The notes beneath the pieces were generated by a model. That model was given only the letters and a program-made list of their open reading frames with translations. It did no database searches and was not told where the DNA came from. A stretch of 64,000 nucleotides of DNA from Dactylorhiza incarnata (taxonomy: Eukaryota; Streptophyta; Magnoliopsida; Asparagales; Orchidaceae): the NCBI GenBank assembly GCA_033032865.1, contig JAWHQI010000019.1:8412001-8476000 (forward strand), given 5' to 3'. Positions 32,691-44,727 of this stretch are shown here, one piece after another. The position numbers and the translations under genes are program-made. Positions within the stretch are counted from its first letter, which is position 1. Every line of letters begins with the position of its first letter.

Positions 32691-34231
32691 TGATGCGCAA
32701 ATCCTACACACCACTATAGATGGTGTCTAGACTGCGGCACGACACGGCAGTGTACCGATCGTTCAAGTAATATAAAACGAGGAGTAATCCCCGAGTATCG
32801 AATCTCAAAGGAACACAGTAAGGTGGAGTCTATTATTGAGGAAGGACTTGAGATTGAAGTCCTTTCGAGAGGATGGATGCGGAAACGGGGGATTTGGTTT
32901 TTGGATAATAAAATAAAATATTACAACTACTCCTATGCAATGCCGCTATGCAATGCTTCACTTGGCGGAATGGAGACTAGGCAGGCCTTGAACGCGCTGC
33001 GTCGCAAGGGCGGATGGATGAGTAGGCAAACGGATCAAACTATGCAGGCCTTGAGCGCGCTGCTTCGTTAGGCGCGATGGAATACACGGGCCGCTATGCC
33101 ACGCTTTGGTGGGCGGATGGGTGAGTAGGCTAACGGAATGAGGGTCATCAGCACCTCTTCGACAAGCACGCCACTAGCAATTGCTAGTGCGGCACCGGGC
33201 ATGGTGGAGGAGTGGAAAATGGATGGGGGCGCACCTCAATAACACAAATGAACTAAATAATTCCATAAACATGAAATAAACAATAATAAACATGGTTCAT
33301 AGCATTCATCATCTAAATAAAGAGATTACAACAAATATAACCACACAAGTAGAAGAAAAAGGCAAGAGATACGACCGAATCCGGAGTCTTGTTGTAGAAT
33401 CACGGTAGGAAGCACCGGGTTGTCAATCCGCGTCCTAACTCGGTCCCAACTGTCGTCCGGGGTAGAGGAGGGGTGTCACACCTCCCAAGGGACCCGTCTT
33501 CTCCAGCGATTTACAATCCGGCCACGTCGGATGCGAAGAACTTCTTCCTTGGCGATCAATGTAAGTGTAGAATCCTTTCCTTTAAGCCCTTGGATGATGG
33601 AGGAGGCCTAGGGTTTGAAAAACTGTGAAAAGGGCGAAAAACGGCGGACTGAACGGCATTCCAATGCGTGATCCCCGACCTAATTCGCGAGCAGGGCATT
33701 ATATAGGCGCTGAATTAAACAGGGCCCACGGTCATTTGCGCACGACCAGTGGTCGTGCGCACTAGAATTCTGCGATCGTGCGCCTGACTGGACGGAGCCT
33801 GCAAGGGAAGAAATTTATAAAATACATGTTCGCACGACCAGTGGTCGTGTGCACTATCGTATGTGGTCGTGCGATAAGCCAGACAGAACTCATAAAAAGG
33901 GGTGTTAAGTGCGCACGATCAATGGCGCATGACCAGGGGTCGTGCGCAATAGAACCAGTGATCGTGCGCAGTGTTCCTGTGCAGAATTGTACCGGGAACA
34001 CCTGCACAACTCCTGTTCCAGCGTACAACACCAATCTAGCCACTGAAGATGGCACTTAACAAAGCATGAAAACTAGTAACGAAGGTAAACAAGAGATATC
34101 ACCAAAACGGGCCAAAAGTGCACCTAGCATAGAATGATCAATATGAACTATAACAGGGCTAAAGTGCGGTGAAATGACTAAATAAACGGCCCAGATGAGT
34201 CCATAAAAGTGTATATGATCAGGACTCATCA
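32691..34231 (-). repeat. 5' LTR of element G
   Basis: 1,541 bp, same ends as the left LTR. The TATA-like site is at 33699-33705 (minus strand). The first palindrome is intact at 33738-33760; the second and third equivalents (about 33831 and 33925) carry substitutions, and one upstream half-copy present in the left LTR is missing. Confidence 0.93.
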
Positions 34232-34902
34232 AACATCAACAAAATCTTCACTGAGTTTTCAGCTGCTGGTTCTAATCTTCAAAGAGCAACAATAATCTGA
34301 GAAACTTTATCTCTCTGATTCATCTGCTATCAAGGAAGATCATTTACATCCAAGAGGAAGCTCCGTCCATTATCTGTCAAGAAATTCTATCAGACAGGGG
34401 GAGCTTCACAACAACAATCCACTAGTCTTCTCTCAGCTTGTTGACAGAGAAGAACTTCATAAACATTTTTGTTTACCCTTTTTATCCCATCTTGTACAGG
34501 GTTCTAACTCCCTTCAAAAGATAACCCTTTGGTGGCAGGGCACCTGATCAAAAACCTGTGATTGGTTTGAGCACCTAATCAAAAGCTCAGTGATATTTGC
34601 GCACTGATCAAAAATCCCAGTGGTGATAGGGCACCTGATCAAAAACCTAGTGGATTCCTACCAAGGGTGGTAGAAGAGTAGATGTACCCAGTTTGATTGG
34701 GGAACTACTATAGATCCTTGTGTCTTCTATGATTGTGTTTTTCTTTCTGTATTGTGCTGTGTTTGTTTTGTTTTTATACTCACTCTATTATACACATATA
34801 TATATACATCAGTATTTAATTCCGCTATAAAATAAGTTAAAAACTTTTAATACTCTATTCACCTCCCCTCTAGAGTAAATCTAAGATCTAAACTCACATT
34901 CA

Positions 34903-36844
34903 GCTATAATGAAAGCTATCTCAAAATCGAGGAGTCGCTGCATGTGGTCATTGATGAAGCTAACATGTATTATAAGGGGAAGGAAACTTCCACCAGCACT
35001 ATATTGTAGGAAGAGGGCCAACTTGCAGATCAAGTTGAAAGGCTCAGCATCAAGGACCATTCATCAGAGTGTCAGGACAGAGGGAAATAGAAAGCTTACA
35101 TTGATTCAGTTGAAGACTCTGCTGCAGATGAGGATGAGTATAAAACACCTGATCTACCAGCCACTAAGATCATTCTAGAGAATGTAGATGGTGCTCCCAC
35201 AGTCAATGAACAAGTTGAACTTCATGAATAAGAGAATCCTCTGAATAGCTCAACAAGATCTAGGATGGCCCTAAAGGATCATCCTTCCACACAGGTTATA
35301 GGAGATTTTTTAGTTGGAGTCAAGACAAGGAATCAGATAACACATGAAACAATGTTGCAATGTTTTCTCTCAATGTATGAACCTAAAAAGTTTGAAGAAG
35401 CAGACAGTGATCCTCACTGGATATCTGCAATGCAAGAGGAGCTAACTCAATTTGAAAGGAACAAGGTCTGGACATTGGTTGAGAGACCAAGGAATTACCC
35501 AGTAATTGGAACCAAATGGGTATTCAAAAACAAGATGGACTCAACTGGAGTCATAGTCAGGAACAAGGCCAGACTAGTGGCTCAAGGATATAGGCAAGAA
35601 GAGGGGATTGACTTCAACCAGACATTTTCTCCAATAGCAAGACTGGAAGCAATCAGAATGTTTCTTTCATATGCTAAACACAGGAAGATTAAAGTCTATC
35701 AAATGGATGTGAAGAGTGCATTCCTAAATGGAACTCTTCAGAAAAAGTATATGTGGAGAAGCCCTTAGATTTTGTCAATACATCTTTTTCCTCCTTTGTG
35801 TATAAATATGATAAAGAACTGTATGGCCTCAAGCAAGATCCAAGAGCTTGCTATGAGACCTTATCCATCTTTCTTCTGGAACACTCCTTTGAAATAGGTA
35901 AAGTGGATAAAACACTCTTCACAAGAGCACATAAAAATCAGCTCCTACTAGTACAAACAAATATATATGATATTATATTTGGATCAACAGATCAAACACT
36001 ATATAAAAGGTTTGCATACCTAATGTAGTTTAGATTTTAAATGAGTAGCATGGGGAATTATCCAATTTCCTAGGCCTCCATGTAAGGCAGAATGAAGATG
36101 GCATTTTCATATTCCAATCCAAGTATACAAGAGAACTCATCAAGAGGTTTGGGATGAAAAATGCCTCTATCATGAAAACCCCCATGGCTACCAATGATGT
36201 TCTGGATAGAGATGAAAAGGATAAGTCCTTTGATCAGAAGACTTACAGAGCATCTATTTGCTCTCTTCTCTATCTGATAACTACCAGACCAAATATAATG
36301 TTTGCTACCTGTATATATGCTAGGTTTCAGGTTGACCCTAAGGAATCTCACATGAGTTCTGTAAAAAGGATACTCAGATATCTGAGGGTACACTTGAACT
36401 TGGCTTGTGGTGTCCAGCAGAATCTGGATTTGACTTAGTTGGCTATTCAGATGCAGACTATGCTGGATGTAGGCTGATAGAAAAGGCACCTCAGGAACCT
36501 GTCGATTCCTGGGTGCTAGACTGATCTCATGGTTTAGCAAGAAACAAACATCAGTCTCCACTTCTACAGCTGAAGCTGAGTATATAGCTGTAGGAAGTTG
36601 CTGCTTACAAATATTATGGATGCAAAATCAGTTGTTAGACTACAACATTTCTCTTAACAATTCCACAATATTCTGTGAAAGCTCTAGTGCTATCTCTAAA
36701 GCTTCCAATCCTGTTATCCTTAGCAGAACTAAGCACATAGAGATAAGGCACCACTTTCTTAGGGACAATGTTGAGAAGGGTAAGATCAATCTTCAATACA
36801 TTTCTACTGATAGTCAAAGCTCTGACATCTTCACTAAGCAATAG
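34903..36844 (+). pseudogene. Pol remnant of Sirevirus D: integrase tail, RT and RNase H
   Basis: Begins in the linker after integrase (EESLHVVIDEANM) directly behind the C LTR, so the gag, protease and integrase parts are absent. RT is open at 35265-35768 with [23 protein letters not shown] and [12 protein letters not shown] frameshift near 35755 leads into YGLKQDPRACYETL. The YVDD box is destroyed by a small deletion and now reads as NIYDIIFGS. RT thumb and RNase H continue in several frames to 36844 with YSDADYAGC, STAEAEYIAVGS, RTKHIEIRHHFLRD and SDIFTKQ. Three stops also interrupt the linker before 35265. Close to elements A and I in sequence, but on the plus strand. Confidence 0.83.
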
Positions 36845-37060
36845 GAATGCTTGATGGAGCTCTCTGGGACACATTTACTATGTACTCAAACCTATTTTTC
36901 ATAGAAAGGTATTGTTGGAAAAAATAACAAGAATTTTTAAGAAAAACAAAACTATTTATTCAGAGCTGCATCGAATACAAATCGACGTATCATCAATTTC
37001 AATTCGACGATAGCTTCCACTATATTGTTATTCTCTGTTCCTATTACAAAACATATGAGA
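36845..37060 (+). other. Spacer of element D with internal LTR-type motif
   Basis: No gene. About 36965-37010 holds atcgacg and attcgacgat words like those of the D LTR (38070-38420). A tattgttggaaaaaat stretch at about 36913 resembles an LTR start but has no further match. Confidence 0.4.
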
Positions 37061-37722
37061 AGGTTGAAATCCCAGAAAATACAAAGAAAGTATACAATGA
37101 TCCAGGTCTTGATAAAGTCCTAGATGAACTCAGAGAAAGTGATCTACATGAGTATGAAGCAACTCAAAGAGACCTAGAAGTGCAGAGAAGGTTATTTATT
37201 GAAAGTTTAAAGAAAGGAAAGGATGTTGTAGAAAAGGAACAACTAAAGGAGGAAATCCAAATCCCAAACACACTTTTTGACCCTACAAAGTATGTTTCCA
37301 GAAACCCTCAAGCAAAACTTCTTGAGAATACACGACAACTTCACAAAGGATGTCTAGGATGTGGTAAGGATGAAGTAGAACAACCACTCCAAAAGAAAAG
37401 GAAGATTGTATTCAAGACAACTCCAACTTCTGGTAATCCACAATCAACATTCATTGTACCAGATCCTAATGCAGAAGAGCTAGACTTAGAAGAAATAAAC
37501 TTATTTTCTGGTAAAGTTATTGGTCTAGGGCTAAAGCTAAATGATGTCAATCCTGAAGCTGAAGCTGATATGGAGAAGCTCTTCAAGGGACATGAAAGAA
37601 TTCAGAAACATCCATAGAAGGCCATTCCAGCCAACTTCAAGTACGTGGAAAGAAAGTTCAGAAAGGTCTATGAGGCCTTATCTACTTTTCTAAAAAGAGA
37701 AAGTAGATCATTTCTTGGGTAA
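37061..37722 (+). pseudogene. Env-position ORF remnant of Sirevirus D
   Basis: An open frame through 37617 (145 codons from 37180, extending upstream in frame), then a TAG and a further short in-frame stretch (FKYVERKFRKVYEAL) to about 37722. It is rich in Lys and Glu, with amphipathic helices (EATQRDLEVQRRLFIESL), a KKRK basic cluster and an acidic segment (NAEELDLEEINLFSG). It sits exactly between RNase H and the PPT, the env position of Sireviruses. No membrane segment or signal peptide is visible. The start is lost or upstream of a break. I do not recognise a family. Confidence 0.55.
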
Positions 37723-37885
37723 CTAACTCTAATAAACATTTATTTATATCAATCAGATGATTTTTAGTTTACCATAGCTTTCAGTTTATTGTCTTTGTAT
37801 ATGTGTTTGTATTTAATTGTATGTCAAAGTACGTTTGAAATCACTTAATCAAATTGTAAAATTTGTTAAGATAAATAGGAGATAT
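37723..37885 (+). promoter_or_regulatory. 3' non-coding end and polypurine tract of element D
   Basis: AT-rich. The tract aaataggagat (about 37873-37883) is a weakened version of the aaatagggggagat PPT of C and lies two bases before the LTR start. Confidence 0.55.
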
Positions 37886-39502
37886 TGTTGGGAAAAACCC
37901 TTTAGATATATCTAACAAATTATCTTAAAGTGATTTCATCAGTTAGGTTGTATTACCCACATTGTATAGAAAGGGTAAAATGGTCATTAGATGTCCTAGG
38001 ATATCATACTCACCTTAGAGTGTCAAGACCAGGTCAAGATAAGCACAAATTCAATTAATTTAATACTTGCGTCAAATAGAAGTCGACGCAACTTCGACTA
38101 GATGTCGATGTAATTCTGACTGAAAGATGAAGTAACTCAAACTGTCTGTCGAAGTATCAAGTCAAGTCGACACAATGTCGAAAGGAACTCGACGCAAAAG
38201 GAAGAGCTTATCGAAGTCATTTTAGAAGTTGACGCAACTTTGACTTCAATTCGACATAGAAAATGAAGTTCAAGTCCAAGTCTTCAACTCAACAGATGCG
38301 TCGATAAGAACTCGACACAACATCGACAACTGAGTTCATTAAAAGCTAAGAATTAATTCAAAGTTGCTTCTATAAGAACTCCGAAGTGCGTCGATATGAA
38401 GGATAATGAATTTGACGCAGCGTCGAATACACATAGAAAAGGAAGGTTTTCTGCTGCCCTTTCTGGTGCTTTTCCAGATGTTATACAAGGATGGAATCTA
38501 TTCTCTAACGACTCGTTTATTGCCAAGAATGTAATGTAGGATTTTAGAGATACATCAAAGACATTCTTGGAAGATATTTAAATCAAATGGATGGGTCGGG
38601 AACAAAAATAGAAGGAAACAATTTATTGTCCAATGGACATTCCTTCTAAGGACAATCCAGAAGAAGAAAGAAATTCAAATGCAAATCAATATAGAATAAG
38701 TATGTTGAAGAAAAAAGAAAATAGATATTACTCATTATTCTCTTGTCGAACAAGGGCTTCTCCTTCTTCCTCCTCCAACCCTAAGATAGAACAAAAGAAC
38801 AATTCTCTGCACAGGAAAATATCACAACAAGATTGCTGCCTCTTCTTCTACACCACATAGCAGCAAGTCAACAAAAGTGCAGAGAGAATGTGGATCAAAG
38901 CTTATATCCCTTGCAATCATCACTATCTTAAGAAAGGGTTCATCATATTCAGATCCTGAAATAAATAGAAGCAACAACTTCCATAGAGATAGCTGCTGAA
39001 GGATTCTAACTAAAGAATCATATTCTCTTCTTCCTCTTATTCTACTATTCTTATTATACAACTTTAAAAGAGTTTTAAGAATCACTCTTTCAAAGGATTC
39101 AGTGGTTCTAAGAGTCTCCTTATCAAAAGACTGAGTGGTTTTAAGAGTCTCCCTATCAAAAGACTCAGTGGTTCCGAGAGTCTCCTTATCAAAAGACTCA
39201 GACATTATTAGTGCAATCCTACCAGGGAAGTGAAAGAGTGGACTACCCACATTTTGGGGAACCACTATAAAATTTTTGTGTCTACTGCACTGCTTTTCTG
39301 TGTTGTCCAGTTTACTATTTTTTTCTTGTTTTATATTTTCTGTGCTTACTTTATTCTATTTTGGTATTGATGATTTCTTAGCACTTAGTAGTTTAATTGT
39401 GTGTGCATTACTAGGGTACAAAAGTTTTAAACTCTATTCACCCCTCCCCCCCCCCCCCCCCCCCCCTCTAGAGAATAATCAGAGGCACATTGTGCACTTT
39501 CA
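37886..39502 (+). repeat. 3' LTR of Sirevirus D
   Basis: Begins tgttgggaaa; the right end is placed at ...gtgcactttca (39502), where integrase sequence of element I resumes. It contains a cluster of gtcgacgcaa/ttcgac words (38070-38420), about four copies of a 37-bp unit with ctcagtggttctaagagtct (39075-39205), and a 21-base poly-C run (about 39446-39466) followed by tctagag. If the end is right, tctta (39503-39507) is the target duplication. Its partner is not in the window. Confidence 0.78.
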
Positions 39503-41726
39503 TCTTATTTTGGCCATAGAGCAGTCCATTTCATTCTGGATAGACTTGACAAATGTCATGAAGGTGTCAAGTGTATCTGACTTCTTTTTTAGGCATGTGA
39601 ATCTAGAGTGATCATCAATGATAGTTTATAGTTAGAGGTAGTCTAACATACCTAGGGGGTGAATAGGTGTCTTGTAGTTTAGAAGTTATTTTTGGGATTT
39701 CAGTAATAACAGAAACATAATGCAAACTCATAGCAAACAAAAGAGATTTATAGTGGTTCCCCAAGGTCTGGGTACATCCACTTTCCCTCTTTACCTATAT
39801 AGATATGAGCTTGACTAGGCAACCTCCTCCAAAACTCAGCTCAAAAGAGCTTACAGTACAAATCCCTCATGATTTCTCGAGTCTTCACCAAGATCTACCT
39901 CAGGCACACGGGCCCTACACACAGAGACCCTACTTGTCTCCAACCTCAGATCTACACAGAGATCCTACCTCAGGCAAAAGCCCTACCTCAGAGTACTTCA
40001 ACTCCTACAGCTCAGAAACCCTCCAGGTTTCCTACCTCAAACATATCTCTAAGTCCTACACTCAAACTTGTACAGAAGTCCTATAACTCAGGCTGGGAGT
40101 ACAGCCCTATAGATCAGATCTACAAATTAGATCCTACAGTTTATATAATGTAATTGAATACAACATAAGCCTAATCATAGATTAGCCTTGAGGATAAATT
40201 AAGAACTTTTGTTGTTTTTGCTGGATGCCAAAATCTGGAGCAGGTCCCTGAACAGGATGATCTTCAGGCTGCACAGATTAGGGCTTGCTCCCCCTTGATC
40301 TTCTTCTTCTTGCAGATGGAAGAATATCAATCTTGATTCGAATGATTGAGTCTGCTTGTTCTTTTGTAAACCTTCAGTGAGAGCAATCTTTCTTCTCTTG
40401 GAGCGTCGTAGAACTCTTCTTGATTTTAGGTTTGTATGTAACGGCACTGTTCCATTGCCCTAGCGGTTCTTTATAATTCTTGATGAACTTCAATGGCCTC
40501 TTGAAATGTCTTGTCACCGGCATGAATAATAATAGAATAGTTTATCTTTGCTTTCAGCGCCACCACCAATTTTGACTTTCGCTAAGCAGTGCGGGCTTCA
40601 ACATTAGTATTTTGAATATACTCCACGGTACTGATGAGTGTTGTCTTCATTCTCAGTTGTATAAGTCTTGCTACTGAAACATGTGTATTACTGTGGTTGT
40701 ATTTGAATTTTCTCAACTGTACAGCTGAGTAGATCCTTCATTCTCAGTGGTATAAGCTTTAATGTTGAGATCTGCTGCTTTCAGTGTCATCTCCACGATA
40801 TCATTGAGAGGAGTCATTATTCTCGACGATATGTCAATGATATATTTGACACTAATATTCCTTCTCGGTGGTATATTCTTTCTGTGCTATAAATCTATTT
40901 TAGAGTCAACTGTAATGTGTCTTATATAAACATGAAGTAGATATACCATCAAATACATTATGCACTTATCATTGTAAGTGCTTCTTTTTCAAATCTAGGA
41001 ATATTGAGGGAAGTGCTCCCAACAATCAACTATCACAAGAGTGTATAACTTCCCTCCTAAACTGTGAATTGGCATTGGACCAAAATGATCCATGTGTAAT
41101 GAATACAAGCACCTAAAAGAATTCTTGTGAGCAATGCTCTTAAAGGTTTTCCTAGTTTGCTTGCACATTTAACAAGCATTACATGGACCATCTTTAATGC
41201 ATTTTAGATTTGGTCCATCTCTAACTAGGTTTTCAGAGAATAGCTTACTAATTGTCTTGTAGTTAAGATGAGTTAATCTCTTGTGTCATTGTACATAAAG
41301 AGATTCCTTTTCATTAGCTACAAGACAGATAGGCATGGAAGAATTAGAACAGATAAAATTTAAAAAATTAATATTTCCACTCCAAGTACCTGAGAGGATT
41401 GTCTCCAAGTCAATTGACTTTTTGATAAGACACTTATCCTAGTGGAATTCCATGACATAGCCTAGGTCACATAGTTGACTTATGCTTATGAGGTTGTGTT
41501 GCAACCCCTCTACATCGACTACTTTAATGAAAGAGACTATGCCATTGGAGATCACATTATAGCCTTTAGTAACCCCTATCTGAACCTCCAAAGATGACAT
41601 TTTGTCCATTTTCCACTAGGGTATAATTCTTCAAACACTTCTTATTTCAGTCAGGTGTTTGGAACATCCACTGTACAAGTACCATATAGGCAGTGATTGG
41701 CCTTTGGACATACCTGCAAAATAGAA
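39503..41726 (-). pseudogene. Protease and integrase remnant of element I, split by a solo LTR
   Basis: Read from 41726 downward. The protease active site reads WYLYSGCS, so the catalytic Asp of DSG is replaced by Tyr (codon at 41673-41675). The GAG-pre-integrase zinc domain and first integrase segment follow (CNAC, then the GPMPIHSLGGKLYTL region around 41040-41100). The solo LTR sits within the codons for VIVDDHS; the frame then continues at 39618 with the SRF..LKKKSDTLDTF segment to 39503. Scattered stops are present throughout (for example in the CX2C region). Protease and integrase are certainly inactive. Confidence 0.75.
39619..41024 (-). mobile_element. Solo LTR, Sirevirus type, TSD atcaa
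   Basis: 1,406 bp, begins tgatagttta and ends gctcccaaca, flanked by atcaa at 39614-39618 and 41025-41029. It resembles the A LTR in layout: tgat..gt start, cctagggggtgaataggtg motif, and repeated ctacctca/ctcag units (about 39880-40090). Small ORFs within it are not genes. Confidence 0.92.
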
Positions 41727-44177
41727 CTAATTTACTTTAGGAACCCAACCAACCTTGGGTCATTGGTTCTTGTAAGCTTTTGGAGCAGTTTTTTGATTAA
41801 AAAAGCACTAACAGAATTGACTTTCTTTGCCTGTGGCCAAGTAGAATTATACCAATAGTCCAAGGCAAAGTGGCCTACCTTACCACATCACCAACACTCA
41901 TACTTATTATACCTTCTCTTTTGTACAGCTTTGGATATTTGATGTGCATGCTCATGTTCAAGAGAGTATGCATTTACATTATTTCCATTTCTCTGAAGGA
42001 TCTTGTGGATGTGTGCATGATGTGGAATGGACTGCATAGCCACAAAATTCTTCTTAGGGACGGGCCTTTGCAGAATGGCATTTCCCTTGCCTTTAGCTGA
42101 TGATGTTGGTGTTATTGAACCAAATACAAATGACCCATGATGTTTGATTATATTTCTTCATGTGGAGCTTTAAGTACACTAGACCCAAAGTCTCTTCTTC
42201 CTTTCAAGTGATGTGCATTGCTAGCACCACTGGAGGAACATCCATTTTTCAAGTGACCATACACGTTGTCATGGTCATAATTATTGGAAGCCAGAAGCAC
42301 ATTTTTGAAAATGGTCTATTGTACTTTATCTTTTCCAACATTGCCTTTCATTGTCTCAGCCTTTTTGGTATAACCTAATCCACTACTATACTAGGTTGAA
42401 AAGCTGTCAATGATTGGCAATACAGTTTGTGGCTTGGAAAACTTAGCCCCTAGCATCCTCTCATTGAGGAGCTTCTTCTCAAGATCCACATTGATCTTGT
42501 TCTTATTGCTTATGGTTCCAATTTGGATGATTGACATCCCTCTCAACTTGCTAATCTCTTTGCTCATTTGAGTCAGCCTTTCAGCTGTCTCATCACATTC
42601 AGATTTAGTAAGTTTTAGGGACTCAATCTCCTCAGCTTGCTTCTTAACAAGATTTTTGCTCTTCTTTAGTGCTTCCAAGTGAGCCCCATATTGGTTAAAC
42701 ATATCATTGAATTTATTTTCAGATTTAGATCCATCCTTAGCATCAGATAATGAGGTTGCATTTGTATCAGCACTAGTTTCATATTCAGAATCTGATAAAG
42801 AAAAGGGAGCTTTAGTAATTACCTCATCAAAATGAGTGACATCCTGTTCTTTCTCATCTGTCATGGCCATAAGACCACAATTGTCATCATCTTCATTTCC
42901 ACTATTAGACAATGATAGAGAAGCTCGGATGCCCATCTTAGCAGCATCATAGTCTTCTTCTTCTGTTAGAGAAATAAGCCCAATAAGGGCTTCTTCATCT
43001 TCTGACTTGGAAGAGTCTGAGTCACTATTACTCCAGCTCTTCTTCTTCATTGTCAAAAGGCTCTTCTCAGACGTCTTTGCCTTGTAGTGCTTCTTCCCAT
43101 CTATTTCTTTTCTATCTTTTCTTTTGACTGAGCAATCAGCAATAATATGCCCAGGCCTATTGCAACAATAGTAGATAATCTAGCACTAGAGTGTTTGTTC
43201 TGTTTAGAACCATACATGTCCCCTTGGGGCCTCTCCTTGATCTGTCAGAGTTATTGTGGGCTTCATTGAGCTAGAGGAAGAGAAATATTTGCTCTTCCAT
43301 TGTCTCCTCCTGCTCAGCATCTCCTTAAACTGTTTGGAGAATATGGTAAGTTCTCCACCATTAATCTAATCCTCTGAAGTGCAGGTCCCTGATCTTTCTT
43401 TGTCAACATTTCTCCTTGAAGGTGAGGGGTCTTCTTCCTGCACCTTTTGGAGCTTTTATCTTTGAAGACCACTGACTTTTACCTGATATTTACCATGTTG
43501 TCTTCCTCCTCCGCTTTTCTAGTGTTCAGTTGTAGCTCATTGGAAAGCAACTTCCCAAACAGATTTTGGGGCTAGATGTTGTCCAGATTTCCCATCTCCC
43601 TTATGGTACAAATCTTCATGTCCCATTCTATGTTGTGGGATGTCAGGAATTTGTCATTTAGATCATATTATGTGAAGGTTCTACCATAAGTCATCAGCCC
43701 ATTCATAATTCTAAAAAATATTTCATAGCATTCAGCAATGAAGCCCTTCTTCCCTTGCGTAAATGCTTCATATTTCTGGTTCAGTGGGGATTTTTTATCA
43801 TTCCTTACCTCAGCAGTGCCTTCCATGTACACAATTAGTGTATCCCACATTTCCTTAGCAGTTTGGCAGTGAATCAGATTTTGGAAAGTGGAGTCATCTA
43901 TGGCAATGACAATTATGTTCTTGGCCATTTTGTCCATTGTGTCCAGAACAACCTCATCTTTGGACATTTTTGTGAGCTTCTTTGGTACTTATAGATTTGC
44001 ATCTATGGTTGAGACCTTCATGGGGATGAAGTGTCCTTCTTCAATAGTGATAAAGATTCTAGGGTCAGAGGCCTCCATATATAGGCAAATCCTTTGGTTC
44101 TAGATGCTAAAGTTCGCCTTTCTTCAGATGGGTAACCTCATTGAACTAAGCTCCTTATTACTTTCACCAGAAGTCAT
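41727..44177 (-). pseudogene. Long gag of element I, broken
   Basis: Starts at the ATG at 44175-44177 and soon meets a TGA after LPI. Recognisable parts: the Gag core (DKMAKNIIVIAIDDSTFQNLI and CQTAKEMWDTLIVYM, 43967-43668), the first zinc knuckle around 43160 with its first Cys changed to Tyr (YYCCNRPGHIIADC) and a TAG just before it, an acidic Ser-rich and coiled-coil part (43056-42391, including AEEIESLKLTKSE and MSKEISKLRGMS), and a second zinc knuckle around 41870 with a TGA inside it and its last Cys changed to Tyr. It ends in WVPKVN and TAG (41727-41729), in the same frame as the protease that follows. Confidence 0.78.
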
Positions 44178-44243
44178 ATTTAATAGACTAATGATTTCCT
44201 TGAGGATCTTGTTCAGACTGTTAATTTATTTTTTAACAACCTC

Positions 44244-44255
44244 GCTCTGAGACCA
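44244..44255 (-). promoter_or_regulatory. Primer-binding site of element I (tRNA-Met, one mismatch)
   Basis: The minus strand reads tggtctcagagc, two bases from the LTR; it differs by one base from the initiator tRNA-Met site. Confidence 0.75.
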
Positions 44256-44257
44256 CT

Positions 44258-44727
44258 TGAAAGAGTAAGAAGTAGTCTAATCACATAGAGAGGGGTGAAT
44301 ATGTGTTTAAACTTTCTTAGTATCTTTAGGCTATATGGACTATTTTTAATTTAGACAAAGAAAAATACACACATCACAGAATAGCACACATAGATTTATA
44401 GTGGTTCCCCAGATTATGGGTTCTCCATTGTCCCCCTCTACCTATCTAGCAGTGTGCTAGACTAGGACAACTACAATATCTCAGATCAAAGATCTTACTC
44501 CTCGAAGTTCTTGACTCCTACAACTTAGGAACTCAACAAGTCCCCTACCTCAAATCCACTTCTTGAATCCTACCTCTGGTGCAGCCCTACCTCAGAGTGA
44601 TAAGACTCCTACAGCTCAGATTCACCCCTGAATCCGACCTCATGTCTTCATAAGACCTTACCTCATGCAACATCCCCATTCCTTCTAGGCCCCCTTGGGT
44701 TAAGGTTAGGGTTGGAGTTGTGACTAG
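44258..44727 (-). repeat. 5' LTR of element I, cut by element J
   Basis: Begins tgaaagagta, with the gagaggggtgaatatg motif (about 44301) and ctcagat/cctacctca repeats. It breaks at actag before the J LTR; the remainder must lie beyond the right end of J, outside the window. Confidence 0.75.

Larger units (their letters stand above)
28025..34231 (-). mobile_element. Non-autonomous LTR element G, minus strand, TSD aacat
   Basis: 6,207 bp with LTRs of about 1.54 kb (28025-29571 and 32691-34231) and TSD aacat at 28020-28024 and 34232-34236. A primer site for tRNA-Asp beside the right LTR sets the minus orientation; that primer is typical of Athila-type Ty3/gypsy elements. The 3.1-kb interior has no protease, integrase or RT, only a gag-like zinc-knuckle ORF near the 5' side. 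It fits the TR-GAG/LARD class that depends on a partner for enzymes. The LTRs differ by a few percent by eye. Confidence 0.92.
27167..34902 (+). repeat. 3' LTR of Sirevirus C, split by element G
   Basis: Begins tgttggaaca. Left part 27167-28024; right part 34237 to about 34902, about 1,520 bp without G. The left part has a cluster of gttcgacgaactc words (about 27306-27580). The right part has four copies of gcacctgatcaaaaacc spaced about 35 bp (34535-34660) and the attcacctcccctctagag end motif (about 34857-34875). The exact right end is uncertain; ...cacattca at 34902 fits the end of the related D LTR. Confidence 0.75.
39503..44727 (-). mobile_element. Sirevirus-like element I, minus strand, truncated and nested
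   Basis: From right to left: part of the 5' LTR (44258-44727), tRNA-Met primer site, gag, protease and the N-terminal part of integrase, ending where element D interrupts at 39503. A solo LTR (39619-41024) lies inside the integrase. Element J interrupts its LTR at 44728. It is closely related to A in domain order but far more decayed. Confidence 0.85.

Noticed and set aside
32470..32714. N-terminal extension of the 461-codon ORF in G, with hydrophobic stretches
   Set aside because: It crosses the primer-binding site and LTR border and overlaps the zinc-knuckle frame, so it is an out-of-frame extension, not a membrane domain.
36905..36930. Possible LTR start (tattgttggaaaaaat) after D RNase H
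   Set aside because: No matching LTR end or partner, and the env-position remnant follows too soon.
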